Part shown: positions 20,299 to 33,941 of the stretch, piece by piece
Layout: every line of letters starts with the position of its first letter
Position numbering within the stretch: position 1 is the stretch's first letter
Assembly: GCA_037976565.1 (NCBI GenBank)
Contig: CP137675.1
Coordinates: forward strand, 4,970,364 to 5,034,363
Source of the DNA: Mesocentrotus franciscanus
Lineage: Eukaryota; Echinodermata; Echinoidea; Camarodonta; Strongylocentrotidae
Direction: 5' to 3'
Length of the DNA: 64,000 bases
Made by a program: the position numbers and the translations under genes
Notes under the pieces: model-generated
The model's database searches: none
Told to the model about the DNA's origin: nothing
The model's input: only the letters and a program-made list of their open reading frames with translations

Positions 20299-21352
20299 CA
20301 GGGTTGGCCAGTACATACAGGAGTGGGAAATACAGGGCGGGAAATACCAGTATGTACAATGTACCGGGAAAAAATTGCCTAGCAAATTTTTGGCAAAAAC
20401 GGCAAAATACTTGGAAATACTCGGTCTAAAAAGAAAGGAAAACCTTGGGATGTTTAGATTATTGGGCAAGAATCATTATTAAACGCCAAAAAGCTATGAA
20501 AAGGGGATTTAATACAAGGGAGGGGGTTATAACAACCGCTTGAAATGATGAATGGGCATGCTCTGGCTTTCTAGCTATGTTGAAGCTACACTGTATGACA
20601 AGTACCACCTTTGAAATTGGCAGTGCGAAATACAGTTTTTATTTACGTCCATTCCATTTCAACGCATCCCCCTTTGGGATAAATGTAGAACTGTATTGGA
20701 AGTCTTCTAATAAACATGTAGAGTGTACACACCCTGGGAATATTCAAGTATTATATATTGAACTCCATTATCACAATTGTCTGCATCATAACTTGTAGGA
20801 TTGTAAGCTTTCACAAAATAGAAGTCATTAAAAGTCTTTTTTTGTACATTGCAAATGTCTATAATTGGTTATACATGTTGGTAGAGTTTAACATGCAATT
20901 CACTTTATTTCATCTAGCATTACCTGATCAAATGGGACATACATGCATGGTCACCTGTTCTGCCCTACTGAACATTGGGCAACGGGGATAGAACACATCA
21001 ATGTGAGCCAATAAATTAACATTGACTCAATTTCCATTTTACACAATCACTCTAAGGGGCACTTCTGTATCTCTGTATATACATGTACATAGCTTTGGCC
21101 TTAAATGTATGTCCTATTAGGACAATGGGACATGATAATGACATTAAATGTAGAAAAGGGTTGACTTTCAAACCCACAAAATTATTGAAAATGAACAAGT
21201 AATAAACATTCAAGTCTAATACATGGAATTTAGTAAGATTCCCATGTTTGCTACTGCACATTATATAATTTCAGTGGTACGTGTACGAGTATTTCCCATG
21301 TACCGGTATTTCCCGGTATCTACCAGTATTTCCCTGGAAATTGCCAACCCTA
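20299..21352. mobile_element. Non-autonomous hAT element with 8-bp target duplication
   Basis: Starts CAGGGTTGGCCAG and ends TTGCCAACCCTA, flanked by the perfect 8-base duplication CTGGCAAG (20291-20298 and 21353-21360). An 8-base target duplication with CAGGG-type ends is diagnostic of the hAT superfamily. Subterminal regions carry repeated GGGAAATAC motifs, a likely transposase-binding array. The interior (1054 bases in all) has no frame resembling an hAT transposase, so it depends on a source elsewhere. Confidence 0.9.
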
Positions 21353-24023
21353 CTGGCAAGCCCTCGGAAAAAAGTAGCCAGAATCATTGGTATATTCATA
21401 TCATTAAAAAGTGATAACATGGATAATTCCATTTCAGAACTAATGAATTTGAATATGAGTTTTCGGAATTGGGCCGTTGCCATTATTTCTTCTTCTTCAT
21501 CATCTTTTTTCTTTTTCTTTTTTTTTAATCTTTCAATTATTTGTTTGGAGTTATTAGAATGACCAATAAGGATAAAAATGCTGCATTAATGTTACTTATT
21601 AGCATCTCTGGAATGCTTGTCAGAAGAGCCAAGGAGAAGCTACATATCGACAAGCATATACCCAAGTAAAATACACATATACATTGGACACAAGTCATGA
21701 CAAAACAGACAATTGGTCTGTAATCTGTATCATTTCAAAAGGTATATATATATTTAATATGTCATATAAACTGTGGTATAAAAATGCAGTTTGCAAGAAC
21801 AAAGTACAGAATTAGGGCCATATCATTGGATCCATGATAATGGCAAAACATAGAAAATACAATACACTGTAAGCACCAAAATTGTGCTGAGCTTTATATG
21901 AACACATTTCTTTGTCACAGAATAATGTACATTGAACTTCAATACAGCAATACCTCGTAAAATCTCCTTAGAAACCAAGGAAATTACCTTGTTTAATATA
22001 TCAAGACATTATTATATATGGACTGAAAACAACAAAGTACAAAGAAAGGGGACTATCATAATTACCTTATTATATAAATAAGTGTTTGTTACATGAATCA
22101 CATTGTTCTTTGGAACAAGGTTCCATTGTGTTATTCCACCTCTAGCTGAGCTGCAATAAAACATGTATAGCAGAATTCAAGAAAAGTCTTCTCAACAGAT
22201 ACCTATTTAATATTCTCTGGTCAAAAGAAATGACATGATAACACATACCTGCCAACCCTTACGAAATATTCGGAATATTCTGATTTTTCAAAATTTTGAG
22301 TTTTTTTTGTTGTTGTTGTTGTTGCTTAAGCTAAATTAAGCTTGTTTTATCATGTTAATACAGTATTTTCATTGAAAGTCAGTGAAAAACATTTTTTTTA
22401 AAATTATGACCTTTATCCCCACAAAATTAAATGTGAGCTGCTCGCCCCCAAAGGTCCATGTACATGCATCCTCCGTATTGTACATGGAGATACATACATT
22501 GATATCATGATGCAGTTTCATGCAAAGCTTGTAAACCATTTTGATGGGCAACCACTGTAAATTACACATACATGTACATGTACAGATAGATGTACATGTA
22601 TTTAATTTCATGTCAACATTAACAAACAGAAGAAAAAAAATCTGTCTTCAGCATGTAACAACGTGAACGTAAGAATTTTGTCGATTTAGTCACAAATGAC
22701 AGAAAATGTGTAACTTTTCATATCAATGAATAATTACAGTGTGGCTTCATCGCCTTGCAAAAATGACGAGTATAAATTCATATTTATCTTTCAAAAAGGG
22801 GAATGGACTTAACCTACTGAATAGTGAATTCTTTAATTTCTTGGGCAGGTTCTCTTAAGACAGTGGGACAAACCTTATCAAAAATCGGCTAACACCGGCC
22901 AAGTCTAGTTTACTATTTTTTATTTTATTTTCTTCTTGTTGAATAAATTCTAAAAACCATAATCCCTTTCATGTAAATACATTTTTGATAACAGAATAGA
23001 TGTATAATTTTATTGAAAAATAAAATGCTTTTTAAATAATTATTGATCGCATGTAGTTTACAAAATACAAGATAATTAATTATCCACACACAGAATACAA
23101 ATACCCATCTTAAGATGTACAATAAATATGAGTTAAAACATAGGTACAAGTGTATACATAGACTTGTTAATGGAAAGAAGTAAAAGCTAAGTCTACTGTT
23201 CACTGATTGTTTTTAAAGATTTGATTGCATCCTCTTTATCAGAATTTCAAGGGAAAAAATTTGGTCCACATATGGACATCAGATTTTTATCATATATCCA
23301 CATGATACTTATACCAACCTCATCTTAAACTTGTCAACAACAAAAATATTTCACAGTGACTTTGCTTACCATACAGAAGACATTTACTTTCTAACTCCAA
23401 TTCACACACCTATATCCCACACCGAGTTGATCACTATTTCATTATAGAGAATTATTTATTCTGATATATTTCATAAATTAACAAATTCAATTAAGAAGGC
23501 AGGTAGATAATACTTACAGTAATGGAAAAGTTTCTTTGTGGGTATTGTAATATCTGCCCAATAGATTTGAAATGAAGGCAAATAAGGCCTGTTCACACAT
23601 GAAAAGCAGGGGAAAAAATATTTAAAACATTTTCGGGGGCTACTTTTCAAGCTTGCTTGCATGAAAATAACACTCTTTATTAAATTTTTTTTGCATTGAA
23701 CTCTATGCAAATTTTGGGGGACTCTTTTATGACTTTCGGGGGCTCTTTTGGGCAATTCAGGGGCGATTTCGCCCGAGCCCCTGTGTATTTTTTTCCCTGA
23801 TGAAAAGTTTAACCACAGCTGTGTTTGTGATGATAGAAGTGCAATTGATGCGATTCTTATTTTTGTATTTTATAACAAATGGATGAGTGAGCATGCATAA
23901 GACCTTTGTTGTGCACAACTACATGTACTTTTCAAATCCGAACTTGTCATTCATTTACACTTGAAAAGAAAATAACACTGCGGTTTCAAGCATGTATGTG
24001 AACGAGCCTTTATCATACAAGTA

Positions 24024-25329
24024 TCATGATGCCTGGTCTTGCATTCTCCCTCGTCTAGTCCTTAGGTTAGATTTATCTTCTGTAGGAGGATCCATACTGG
24101 TACCTGTGCTGACTGATGTTGGTCTTCTGTTTGATGCTGGTTTCGTATCAGATGCTAATAAATGACAAAAGAGATCAAAGGAGAGTTACGGCTCATTCAG
24201 ATATGACGCAAAAAGAAATGTCACGGTTTTGCAGCATCATGTACGTAGGTATAGGATACAGATATATCACAGAAAGGTCAATATCACATATGCACACAAA
24301 AATATGGACACAGAATACAGACACAAGCATATTAAAATGTTTACAAGGAAGTGATCTAGGGCCCCATGTCAGAAAACTTTGTATCAATTGATACAAACTA
24401 TGACTTGTAAGTTTCTGGAATCATTGCATTTGATGTGTCATTCATAACAGTTACTATGTTACAGCACTGTGAGAGTTCAAGTTCCATGAAACTGAGCCCT
24501 GGGGGGTGTTTCACGAAGACTAAGATCGACTTTAAGTTGGACTTAACTATGGCAGGCCATTCATGCCACTGGTTGCTATCACCCTTGGTCTCTCAATTAT
24601 GATCTTTAGATAACATCTTTTCCTTCAATAATGAACTATCAAGAAAGGTCAATTCTGTAGATTTGTGACCATGATGTGTACCGTACGTCCCTTGAGAGAC
24701 CAATGCCAGTAAATGGTGGGAGCAAACAGTGGCATGAACGGCCTGCCATACTTAAGTCCAACTTAAAGTCAATCTTAGTCTTTGTGAAACACCCCCCGGG
24801 TTTCACAGAATGAAAGTTGCTGCCTGCAATAATATCACTGTGCTAAGTATTTGCTATATATTTATTATACTACAAGTTCATACTTGCTGCTACGTGGAAT
24901 TTTATCCTACAAAGAATGGACTTCACCTCATCATCAATCAACGTTTTTTTTGCTTGCAGTGTAAGAGCAGCTTATATCCTATTTCTTATCCTGTCCTGTT
25001 CATACCTTTGCAATCTATGACTTGTGCTACACCTGCCTCATACATCTGGTTTCTTTTATATTTTCTATCTATACCATCTTAGTTACCTCAATCATCCCTC
25101 TCTCTATCTCTCTCTCTCTCTCTCTCTCTTCTTTCACTTATCTTCCACCTACATCCCTTCTATCATCCTTGATCTTCCATCATCACATCTCTTCTGACCT
25201 ATTGTGTAAATGCAGCTTATATCCTTATTTCTTATCCTGTCCTGTTTATACCTTTGCAATCTATGACTTGTGCTACACCTGCCTCTTACATCTGGTTTCT
25301 TTTATCTTTTCTATCTATACCATCTTAGT

Positions 25330-25385
<56 letters not shown>

Positions 25386-25773
25386 TTCACTTATGCTTCA
25401 CCTACATCCCTTCTATCATCCTTGATCTTCCATCATCCCGTCTCATCCTCTTCTGACCTATTGCATACATACCACAGTCCACTCTGATCTTATCCCTCTC
25501 TAGCTCTCAGTTCTACTTCGTCCACACATCTTCAAACATTCTCATCCCTCGTCGTGCCTCTGATGTAACTTACTGAATGGAAATAATGGATCAGGAGCCT
25601 GAAGTCTTTGGTCTCTGTCCTTTTCAAGCATACTGATGTAATTCTTGGCGAGTTCAATCCCGCAGTAACCCCATGCCGAGAACAAGATGACTTTCAGGAA
25701 TATATTCTGGAAGTGATCAATAAAAACAGATGACTACAATTGTCATTTCATTTGTACATGTTATTTTTTTTTC

Positions 25774-25810
<37 letters not shown>

Positions 25811-28800
25811 TTGTCTCATACATTACCTACTACTACAAAGATCTTCATATGCCTGATAATGGTATGAGGCTGATAGCTCTATGTCAGCTTGGACTGACCA
25901 AACGTGGAGAGTGATACTTATACATCAGTCTCACTGCCAGTCCGACTCCAAACCGACGCCAGACCGACCAATTCTTTGCCATAGGAGGTAATGTAATTGT
26001 TTGATCGGTCTGTTGTCGATCTGGTGTTGGTCTTATCAGTGTGACTGGGGTATAAAGATGTTGATTTTAATCACTATTGTTCCATGATACATGATGTACT
26101 TGGTAATGGATAGGACAAAAAATGATCAAATGCCTTGGATTTTCCCACATCTAAAATTTGCCATGCTAAATCAAAGTCCCCTTGACGGTAAATGATTACT
26201 ACAGTTCATGAAAGTAATAAGTCAGGAAATAGAAAAAACATAGTCATAATTGACATCAGAAATTTATCTTGTTTTAAACCAAAGTTTGTATTTATCGTAG
26301 AACAGGACCAACCTTAGGCTGGGTTGTAACATAAACTATCAAAGTGTGCTGAGATACTCCTCAGAATTATGGAGTGCCAAGTGTCAATCTCTTCATAGTT
26401 TTCAAAATATTATAAATCTGCAAATAAATTAAATCAAACTGGTTTATCTGTTGTGTTGTTACTCTTTCTCTCTCAGTGACTAAGCCTTGCTTTCAGGCCA
26501 ATCAAATTATCCTTTTCTATAAAAAGAAGTTGAAATGAGTCTGGATTACACCTATATATTAGGAGGTGGTGAAAATATACACTATATATTCTACATACAT
26601 CTAGAATTTGAAGGAAAACAAAATCCAGATTTATAACATATTCCAATCCAGTTAAACTTATTTTCTGCAACGTCAGAGGAGGGAAGGGGATGTTTTACCT
26701 TGAAGCCAGGTTACCCTGCCTGCATGTATATGTGTTTGTATGAGTACTTGTGCAAACACTTGTTTAATACACCACAGAATAGGATAATCTTGAGTCTTAT
26801 AGGCTCAATGTAACTTACCTTTACAAGTGGGGATGGGAGCAAATAGTCATTAGCTGCAAGAGCAAGAGCTCCTACTAAACATCCTAGAAAGAAACCTTTT
26901 ATCATCCTGCCTCGGTTATCTGAAAGAAATTAATGAGGGCAGAATGAAAGATATGATGTCCAGACTAAGTTCCGAACACTACTTTGCTCCATTTCAATTT
27001 CTAAGTAAAGATAAAATGGAGAAAGTGTCAAAATATCCCCCCCCCCCCCTTCAATTAACCGTAACAGTGACCCTAATCCTAACCTTGTACTGATGTATGG
27101 TGCAGTATTCTGCAACTGTCCATTAATTTTATATTACACAAAAAGGATCAACTAATAATTGTTTTGTAATGTTAAAATCATTTTATTTACCTCCTTATCT
27201 TTTAATACCTTTATCATCAGTTTTCTCCTTCACATTCCCTTCACACACCTTTCCTGTTATGAAATTAATTCCTTAATTTATAGCTTCCTACTGAATGATA
27301 ATTATATCATTCAACTTTTCTTTTAAAGATAAGATCAACAAATCAAATCTTTCAATACGGTGTCATTTTTTCACCCCATGCCATATGCTCACGAAGTGTT
27401 CTGAGTTTTAGTGTCTAATGACTGATTTACACATTGCTATATATATATGTGTGTATTTGACTTCATGGGTTTGAATTTTCTTTTTTCTTTTCTCTTCTTC
27501 TTCTTCTTCTGTTTCAAAGTCACATGTATAACATACAGCTATGAGTCTCTCCTCGTTCTACAGATACATGCAGGTTAGATGGTTGGTTGATATCACACAG
27601 TCACTGCTATGCTGAAGGTTGTATTACTCCTTGTTTGAACCCAACTGATTAGAGAAAATAGACAGTTTAATTACATGACAACTGAGAAAAACTCACTAAT
27701 TCTGTTGACAAATCTTGCTCTGTTTGCTTGTTGTAAAGCTTTGATCAAAGCTTCATCTGGCTCATACTGTAATCCATCCTATAAACAAAACAAAAAAGAG
27801 AATCATTAAAATGTGAAAATAAAAATGATAACAACAAAAGTATAAAGCATGAAATATACCCTTGTCTGATGAGAATGAAATACCTTTTTTATTTGCTAAA
27901 TAAGATATTTAGCTTTTTTGTTGTTGCTAATAGCAATACTGTTGCCTTTCATTCAGACATGATTTATAGAATTCAATGAAAACAAAACAAAATTACATGT
28001 TGGGGGGTATAATGGTCACAGTGGCAAAGAAATTACTTGCTTTTTGGTAACCCCCATGAAAGGAAGACTATCCCCCCCTTAAAAAAATGCTTAGAAATAC
28101 TTCATCAATCTTTCTGTATAGAACAAAAGAGTTTAGAAAGTCACAATCATTGATGATGTACTGTTTGTCCTACATATTTTAAGAGATTAAAGAGATTCAA
28201 ATAAATGTTGCACTAAGTATGCATGTAATAAAATAATCTTGAAACCCTTGGTATACCGGTAACCCTCACGAGAAATGCAACATCGCACAGGGAGATTATC
28301 TGCATGGTACTTAAAAGTCAAGCATGTCATTTTAAAAATTGAAAATAAAACAAATGGCAGGATTCACCAGTGACTTGCTCCCTGAGTTCTTGCAAGGTCT
28401 ATAAAATGTTACCGGTATGTATATTACTACAGTGATGTATACAATTGTGTAGGTGATAGTAGGACCAATTATTTCTACACATCTAAGTGGCAAACTTCTG
28501 TTGGTAACAAACCAGCTTACTAGTCCTCTTGATTTCAGAGAGACAAATATTCTTACCTCAAATGATTCTATTGCTGCCTTGAAGTGTTCTGCACCAACCT
28601 CAGCAAGACCCTTGTAATAATAACCCTGGAAAAAAAGAGAAGAGAACAATTAGTTTTTAGAACTGAGAGTCTACTTGTTTTCACAATCATCACCATCATC
28701 TTTACCATTATCACTATCATCATCTGACATCACCAAATCACCATCATCATCACCACTATCACTATCATCACCATCATCATCACCGTGGGGGAGGAGGAGG

Positions 28801-29032
28801 AGCACTTTTGTCTGGTAGTTGAGCTTGCCATAGTTACCTTGTACCAGTCAGGTCTAAGAATAATGACTTTCTCTGCATCCTTGAATGCATGGTAATGTTG
28901 TTGGATGATCCTAAAGCATTCTGATCGTTGAGCATAAAGTAGAGCATTGTCTGGATCCACCTTGATCTCTTTGGTGAGATCTATTATGGATGCTACTCCT
29001 CCTGGGCCAGGGCGGTAGGACTCTTCCTCCAT
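24024..29032 (-). CDS. TPR-repeat protein with two C-terminal membrane segments, not recognised (6 coding exons)
   Basis: Exons from the start: 29032-28838, 28625-28557, 27778-27697, 26919-26819, 25706-25574, 24154-24024. Splice sites are GT/AG and phases fit throughout, giving about 236 residues. Residues 13-95 form TPR-like helices (DNALLYAQRSECF, HAFKDAEKVIILRPDWYKG, HFKAAIESFEDGLQYEPDE). Two hydrophobic stretches follow: GFFLGCLVGALALAA and, after a short loop, IFLKVILFSAWGYCGIELA. The tail is polar, Ser/Thr/Arg-rich (RRPTSVSTGTSMDPP, NLRTRRGR). The layout suggests a tail-anchored or hairpin-anchored protein with its TPR face in the cytosol, perhaps a chaperone adaptor; this is inference. 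I cannot match it to a named family. The ATG at 29032 is the first in frame after a probable acceptor at 29060; a noncoding exon may end at 30842. Confidence 0.8.
24501..24799. mobile_element. Foldback MITE, GGGGTGTTTCACAAAG family, copy 2
   Basis: In intron 5 of the TPR gene. Ends GGGGGGTGTTTCACGAAG and CTTTGTGAAACACCCCCC, with inverted arms of about 75 bases that include CGACTTTAAGTTGGACTTAA and, facing it, AGTCCAACTTAAAGTC. Close relative of the copy at 43555-43850, more distant from that at 1025-1322. Confidence 0.85.
24960..25460. repeat. Two tandem copies of a 245-bp unit with expanded (CT)n tracts
   Basis: The first unit runs from about 24960 to 25205 and the second from about 25206 to 25460, sharing TTTCTTATCCTGTCCTGTT, CTTGTGCTACACCTGCC and TCTATCATCCTTGATCTTCC. 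The (CT)n tract is about 25 bases in the first copy and about 55 in the second, so the microsatellite grew after the duplication. Another (CT)n tract is at 25771-25810. It lies in intron 5 of the TPR gene. Confidence 0.9.
25917..26057. mobile_element. Short foldback element
   Basis: Inverted ends CTTATACATCAGTCTCACTG and CAGTGTGACTGGGGTATAAAG, with internal inverted motifs CCGACGCCAGACCGACC and TCGATCTGGTGTTGGTC. In intron 4 of the TPR gene. No coding capacity. Confidence 0.55.
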
Positions 29033-29889
29033 CTTCTCACTTCTCAATATGGATTGGAGCTAGGGAATGGAATCAAGAAAATTTCATTATTCTTCCAGAT
29101 GACAGGAATACTAAGAGGAAAGGAAGGAATGGATCGAGTCAATATGATTCTTCTGCCATGTCAAACTACTCAAGATGGAATACAGATGGAGAATCTTAAA
29201 AAGAGAGATATATGGCAGGAATGATGAGTATAAAGTGGAAAAAATGAATGAATGATAGACAGACGCATGGACAAAGTCCTCAGTATTTGGTCATTTTGTG
29301 TCCAATATATTACCAATCATGGAACAAGGACCACAATTGCAGATCAATGTCAATTGTGTTTGATTGACAGAACCCCAACAGTATTATACAATCATGTAGC
29401 TGCCCAAATTGTTCAGGTCTGACCCTTATATTATTTGTAAATTCTTAGGGTTACATCAATTAGAAGAGATTAGTAAAGAAAGAAAAAAAGAGAGATATGC
29501 AAATGTTCTTCACCACCAAAAGGGCAGTAAATTGCAGCTGACCTCTGATACCCTATAGTGGAGAAAGAAGAAACAACAGACACAATTCAGCAGGGCCTAA
29601 TGCAAAGGTAAAAGGGGGATCTTGAATAAGAATAATTTTTAAAGGTACAACTAAAAGAAGAGGAAAAGCAGGCCCGTGACTAAGGGGCCTGTCTCCTACT
29701 CCCCCTCCTCCTCTAGTGACAAGAGGTTTGCTCAGAAAAAAACATATATATATTATTTTGGTGTTCGAAATTGTACCTAAAACTTGATTTTCAGACAGAA
29801 AATTGCCAAAATTTTCCCTACCCGGCCCTGGGAGGGGTTTTCCTCCCCCGCTTGAGCACTTCACACCCTCGAAAGGGTCCACCTCATAT

Positions 29890-30032
29890 CAGGGATGCCA
29901 GTTAGAATTGATCAGAGGGCCTGAAAATCACCTAGAATGAGCTATTTTGTACACAAAAAAGCCTAAATTATGGCCTGAAAATAACTTGCCAGGGCCTGAA
30001 TTCAGGCTTTTGCCTGAAAATTGGCATCCCTG
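29890..30032. mobile_element. Tiny hAT-like MITE
   Basis: A 143-base element with ends CAGGGATGCCAGTTAGAATT and AATTGGCATCCCTG; CAGGG-type ends recall hAT. The flanks share TCATAT, shorter than the usual 8-base duplication, which may have decayed. Inner repeats of GGCCTGAA are seen. Confidence 0.65.
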
Positions 30033-31826
30033 TCATATGTCTGCACCCCACCCCTCCCACTAAAATCCAAGTTATGGGCCTGAGAAGAGAAGAATATTAC
30101 CCAATATGGGTATTAACTCAAATTTTTATTTTCAAAACTTTCATAAAAGTAGCAGAAAGAAAAAAATTAATAAAAATATTTGAAATACACAATATGTTTG
30201 TTTTTCTATATACGGACAACATAAAGGAAGAAATAGGGATCTAGAGCTAGATCTAATCAAATAAAAAAAAAGATATGACAAATAAGAATAATAAAATTAT
30301 AAATAAGAAAAATTATCAATGAAAACGAGGAATATTTTCTGATTAATACCGGTACAGACAGTAGTCAGTACAATAACATTAACATGGTAACAATTTCAAT
30401 TAACATGGCCTGGTAACATTTTTGAAAACTATTAAAGACTAAAGTATTATTGACAAATTTTAGGACTGGATTTAGTGTAACAATTAAAGAGACAACCCTT
30501 CAACGATATTTTTTGTGACTCAATCCCCAGTCAAGGAGCTCCACATCCGCATCCCTTACATGCTTCACTTGTGTGGCTCGAGATCGAGTCGATTGCCAAA
30601 GCCTAGGCAAAGAACAAATTCCAAGTTGTTCCATGCATGAAAACAAAACTCAAATTCAAAAGATACTTTGTGGGACTACACTAAATAACACTGACTCATC
30701 ATCACGACACTGTTCTTCTAATATTCTTATCTTCCACCGAATATATTTGGTAATAAAAGTACAACCTTCATATTCATCAATTTTATATGAATTCTCATGT
30801 ATTGTCATCCACTTAACTGAAGTAAAATGTGAAATTCTTACCAAAATCAATTAACTTGCTTCGAGCTTCGCGTCTGCTGAGCCTCGACACGGGCTAATGA
30901 ATATTCATATATACATTAGCAAACAGAGGCGGATCATAATCTCCGCAGCTGGCGGGGTGGGGCAGAGGGGGGAGGGGGGGGGGGCACAAGTCTGAAATTG
31001 CATGACAACTGACAAGCACGTAAAGAAGAAAAAAAAGGAACAAAAATAGCTCATCACGTTTACAGATGCCTTACGTTACTATAATTATGATTGGAGTCTT
31101 AATTATGAAATCCAGATTTTTGAAGGGGAAGGGTAGCTAGCACATCTCTACGTACCCCGCCCCCTAGCTTCTGAATAATGTAGGTAATGTACATTTTGTT
31201 TTAACTGTGCATCATCATGTTTCTGATTTTTATAATTTTCCCGTCTTCTTCATGGTTGCCTGAAGATATTCCGAAACTTTGGGTTAATGGGTTTATATAC
31301 GGGCCCTATAATTTTACCTTACTATAATTTTGATCTACAATTTGATCGCCTTTTTTAATTTTTAGAAAGGCAGAAAAACATGACTCATAGTGCTCAGTGC
31401 ACTGGACCCTTTATTGCAAAGTAGATAATATTAGCATGTGGTTGGATGAACAAACTTTGTGTTTGATTTTTGGACTAAAGAAACTTTGTACTTTTGGACT
31501 ATCGACCACTGTGATCTAAAAATATTTAACTAGGTCCTATATGCAACTTCCGATAATGTAGACACAATGACCTTTTTGCAGAATGAAAAAGAAGGATTTG
31601 TAGACCTAGCTACGTATTGAATGTAGTATGCCATTTTAAAACAAGATGAATTCCAATTAAACGGTAATTATGGACCTACCGTATTCATATTTCCTTAGAA
31701 ATGTTATCACTACGGGTATTTCATTCAGTGCACGGGTTATCTTGATCGTAATAGGCGCCTATATTTATGTCGCATATTTTAACATCCGTGCAACCCCTGT
31801 TTTCGATTAATAATTAAAGCTATATA

Positions 31827-33359
31827 CAGTGCGTATTAAACAAAAGTATACCCAACTTTCGTAGCTCCTAATTCAAAATTCATAACCAATATGACGTTGA
31901 AATCTATGTCATGATGAAGAATAACTTATTTTCTGTCCAATGACATCATATTCATAATATTTCTGCCACGGGTGACTGAGCACCAGGCTCTTTAAAAATT
32001 GTTGCCAAAATCGCCTTGTATACCAAGTTTGGGCTTATGGAACGAACGTGGGTCAGGCCATATGCATGTGCTTCTTTGGTCTGACATAATTTTAAAAGTT
32101 CAATATAATGCATCGTGCTTCAGTGCTTCATTGTTTAAAATGATGCAATGTTTTCAGGCTTTCACAGAAGCTTGTTTCAATCCATAGGACAACCTTTAAT
32201 TATTTTGAGCAGCCTATACTAACTTGTAGTAGTCTCATGAAATCTGGCTATAAACCTCTCTCTGCTCACTCAGTTGTTCGCTGCGCCATTTCACACGCGT
32301 ATGGAGCATAATGTGTTTATCTTGAAAACCCAAAGGTTACTAAACCTAAATGCAAGAAAGAATACATATGGTGATAAGTATCAAATAAATTGATAGGAGA
32401 CTTTCATAATTAAAGATAACATCCCACATACACTTTATCCATTTTGTATCACTCAACGGAGAAGGGTTACCTCAGACAATTCAATTCATTCAATTCAATT
32501 TATGTTTTGCCAAGCAATAACAAAAAACATACAGGGTAAAAAATAAAAAGCAGTATACAAAGTATCACACAATTACAATTACTAACATAGATAGATACAA
32601 AATCAATTTACAAACATGAATTAAAATTCTCTTTTTTTTTTAATCGTTAAAAACACAAGGCCGCGGCTGGTAGCAGCCAGAAAGGAGGTGGTCCTTATAA
32701 ACGGCTGACCAAATAATCAAATATTAAAAGTCTTATGATTTTTTTTAATTAAAGTTATAATAACAAGTAAAACAAATAACAATCGCATGTACAATATCAT
32801 AATAAATTTAACAACCATTGTAATCTTTAGCTAGCATTAATATAGGTCCATCAAATATTTTTTGTATTTACGTTTAAAAGTGTTAACAAATTTCTATTCA
32901 CGTATTTCACGAGGGATAGTACTCTACAAGCAAGGTCCATTAGGCAAAGGATATACTAAGAAGTCGAGATAGTAATCATCATAACTAAGCTTGTACTAAG
33001 CATTTCCTTGAATTTGAGTTCATATAAACACCTTTTCTTTTGAACTGCCCAATAGTCAATGTAAATCTATGAGTGAGCAATTGTTTTTGGAATTAGATAA
33101 AACATACATATTGGCGTTTGACCCACATTCATTGCGTCAGCCCAAACTTGGTATACAAGAGGATTTTGACTACTAGTATACTTTTTCAAAAGCCTGCTGC
33201 TCAGTCATCCGTGGCAGCACAATTATGAATATTATATCATTAGACAGGATATTAGTTATCCTTTACTATATGACATATGATTCAAGTTCACATAGGTTAT
33301 AACTTTTTAATTAGAAGCTACTAAAGTTGGGTACACTTTTTTTTTTTATATACGCACTG
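31827..33359. mobile_element. Mariner-like element with long inverted ends, split by a LINE relic
   Basis: Ends CAGTGCGTATTAAAC and a diverged complement closing with TATACGCACTG, flanked by TA (31825-31826, 33360-33361). Inverted similarity extends some 250-300 bases inward, for example CCAAGTTTGGGCTTATGG against CAGCCCAAACTTGG. Between the arms is a LINE 3' fragment (32465-33000) on the minus strand. No transposase frame remains. Confidence 0.75.
32465..33000 (-). mobile_element. 3' end of a dead non-LTR retrotransposon
   Basis: Read on the minus strand, the sequence near 32950-32850 gives IPREIRE, a stop, then KFVNTFKRKYKKYLMDLY and stop. Such a basic tail (SFKRKLKKYL-like) is typical of the C-terminus of LINE reverse transcriptase proteins. 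It is followed downstream by a 3' end of repeated AATTGAATTGAA near 32475. The element is heavily truncated at its 5' side and carries stops. Confidence 0.65.
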
Positions 33360-33397
33360 TATAGCTGACTTACGAAGGGTTGCAATACACTCCAAAG

Positions 33398-33789
33398 GCG
33401 GATCCAGCCGGCGGCAAGGGAGGGGGACTAAAAAGGGGCCCACTTCTTGCGAAAATTTGAAAATCGTGCCGGTCGATTTTTCGCTCAGTTTGGGGGTAGT
33501 GAGCACAATTTTTTTTTTTTTTGGCACCCGAAAAAATGTTTTCTCTCCGGCAAGGGTGATTTTTTCCCACCGCCACCCCTCGGGCGCCAGGGGTAGTGAG
33601 CACAATTTTTTTTTTTGGCACCCGAAAAATTTTTTTCCCTACGGGTAGGGTGATTTTTTCCCACCGCCACCCACCCCCTTGGGCGCCAGGGGAGGGAGCC
33701 CATCTTCTTTTTTTTCAAAAAGGGTGTTTTTACCTGTTTTTTTGCTTGCTAGGGGGGCCGGGCCCCCGGGCCCCCCCCTGGATCCGCCA
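33398..33789. mobile_element. Element with GGCGGATCC inverted ends and internal duplication
   Basis: Left end GGCGGATCCAG, right end CTGGATCCGCC. Inside, a block with GTAGTGAGCACAATTTTTTT, GGCACCCGAAAAA, GTGATTTTTTCCCACCGCC and GGGCGCCAGGGG occurs twice in tandem, separated by about 120 bases. Open frames across it are a by-product of biased composition. Probably a non-autonomous DNA element. Confidence 0.65.
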
Positions 33790-33941
33790 CTGATACACTC
33801 ACACGTCATCTCAAAAGCCCCCGTGTAAGTTACTATTTTTGCAGAGGCATGCATAACATTTGAAGACATCAACTAATCCTGGCCAAAGCTGAACTAATTA
33901 CTGATGATAGCTGCTAAAGGTCAAGAAAAAGATAGAGAGCT

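Larger units (their letters stand above)
18139..24023. other. Intergenic stretch, no coding exon recognised
   Basis: AT-rich sequence between the convergent ARL14EP-like gene and TPR gene. The first 1.2 kb is probably 3' UTR. It contains the hAT element at 20299-21352, scattered homopolymers and a CATGTACATG-rich stretch near 22560-22600. The short open frames here show no motif or family I recognise and no splice-consistent continuation. Confidence 0.6.

Noticed and set aside
25022..25456. 144-codon open frame
   Set aside because: It runs through two tandem units and (CT)n tracts; the Ser-Leu repeats reflect composition.
33321..33872. Cluster of overlapping frames of 63-94 codons
   Set aside because: All lie in the duplicated, biased interior of the GGCGGATCC element and the flank of the mariner-like element.
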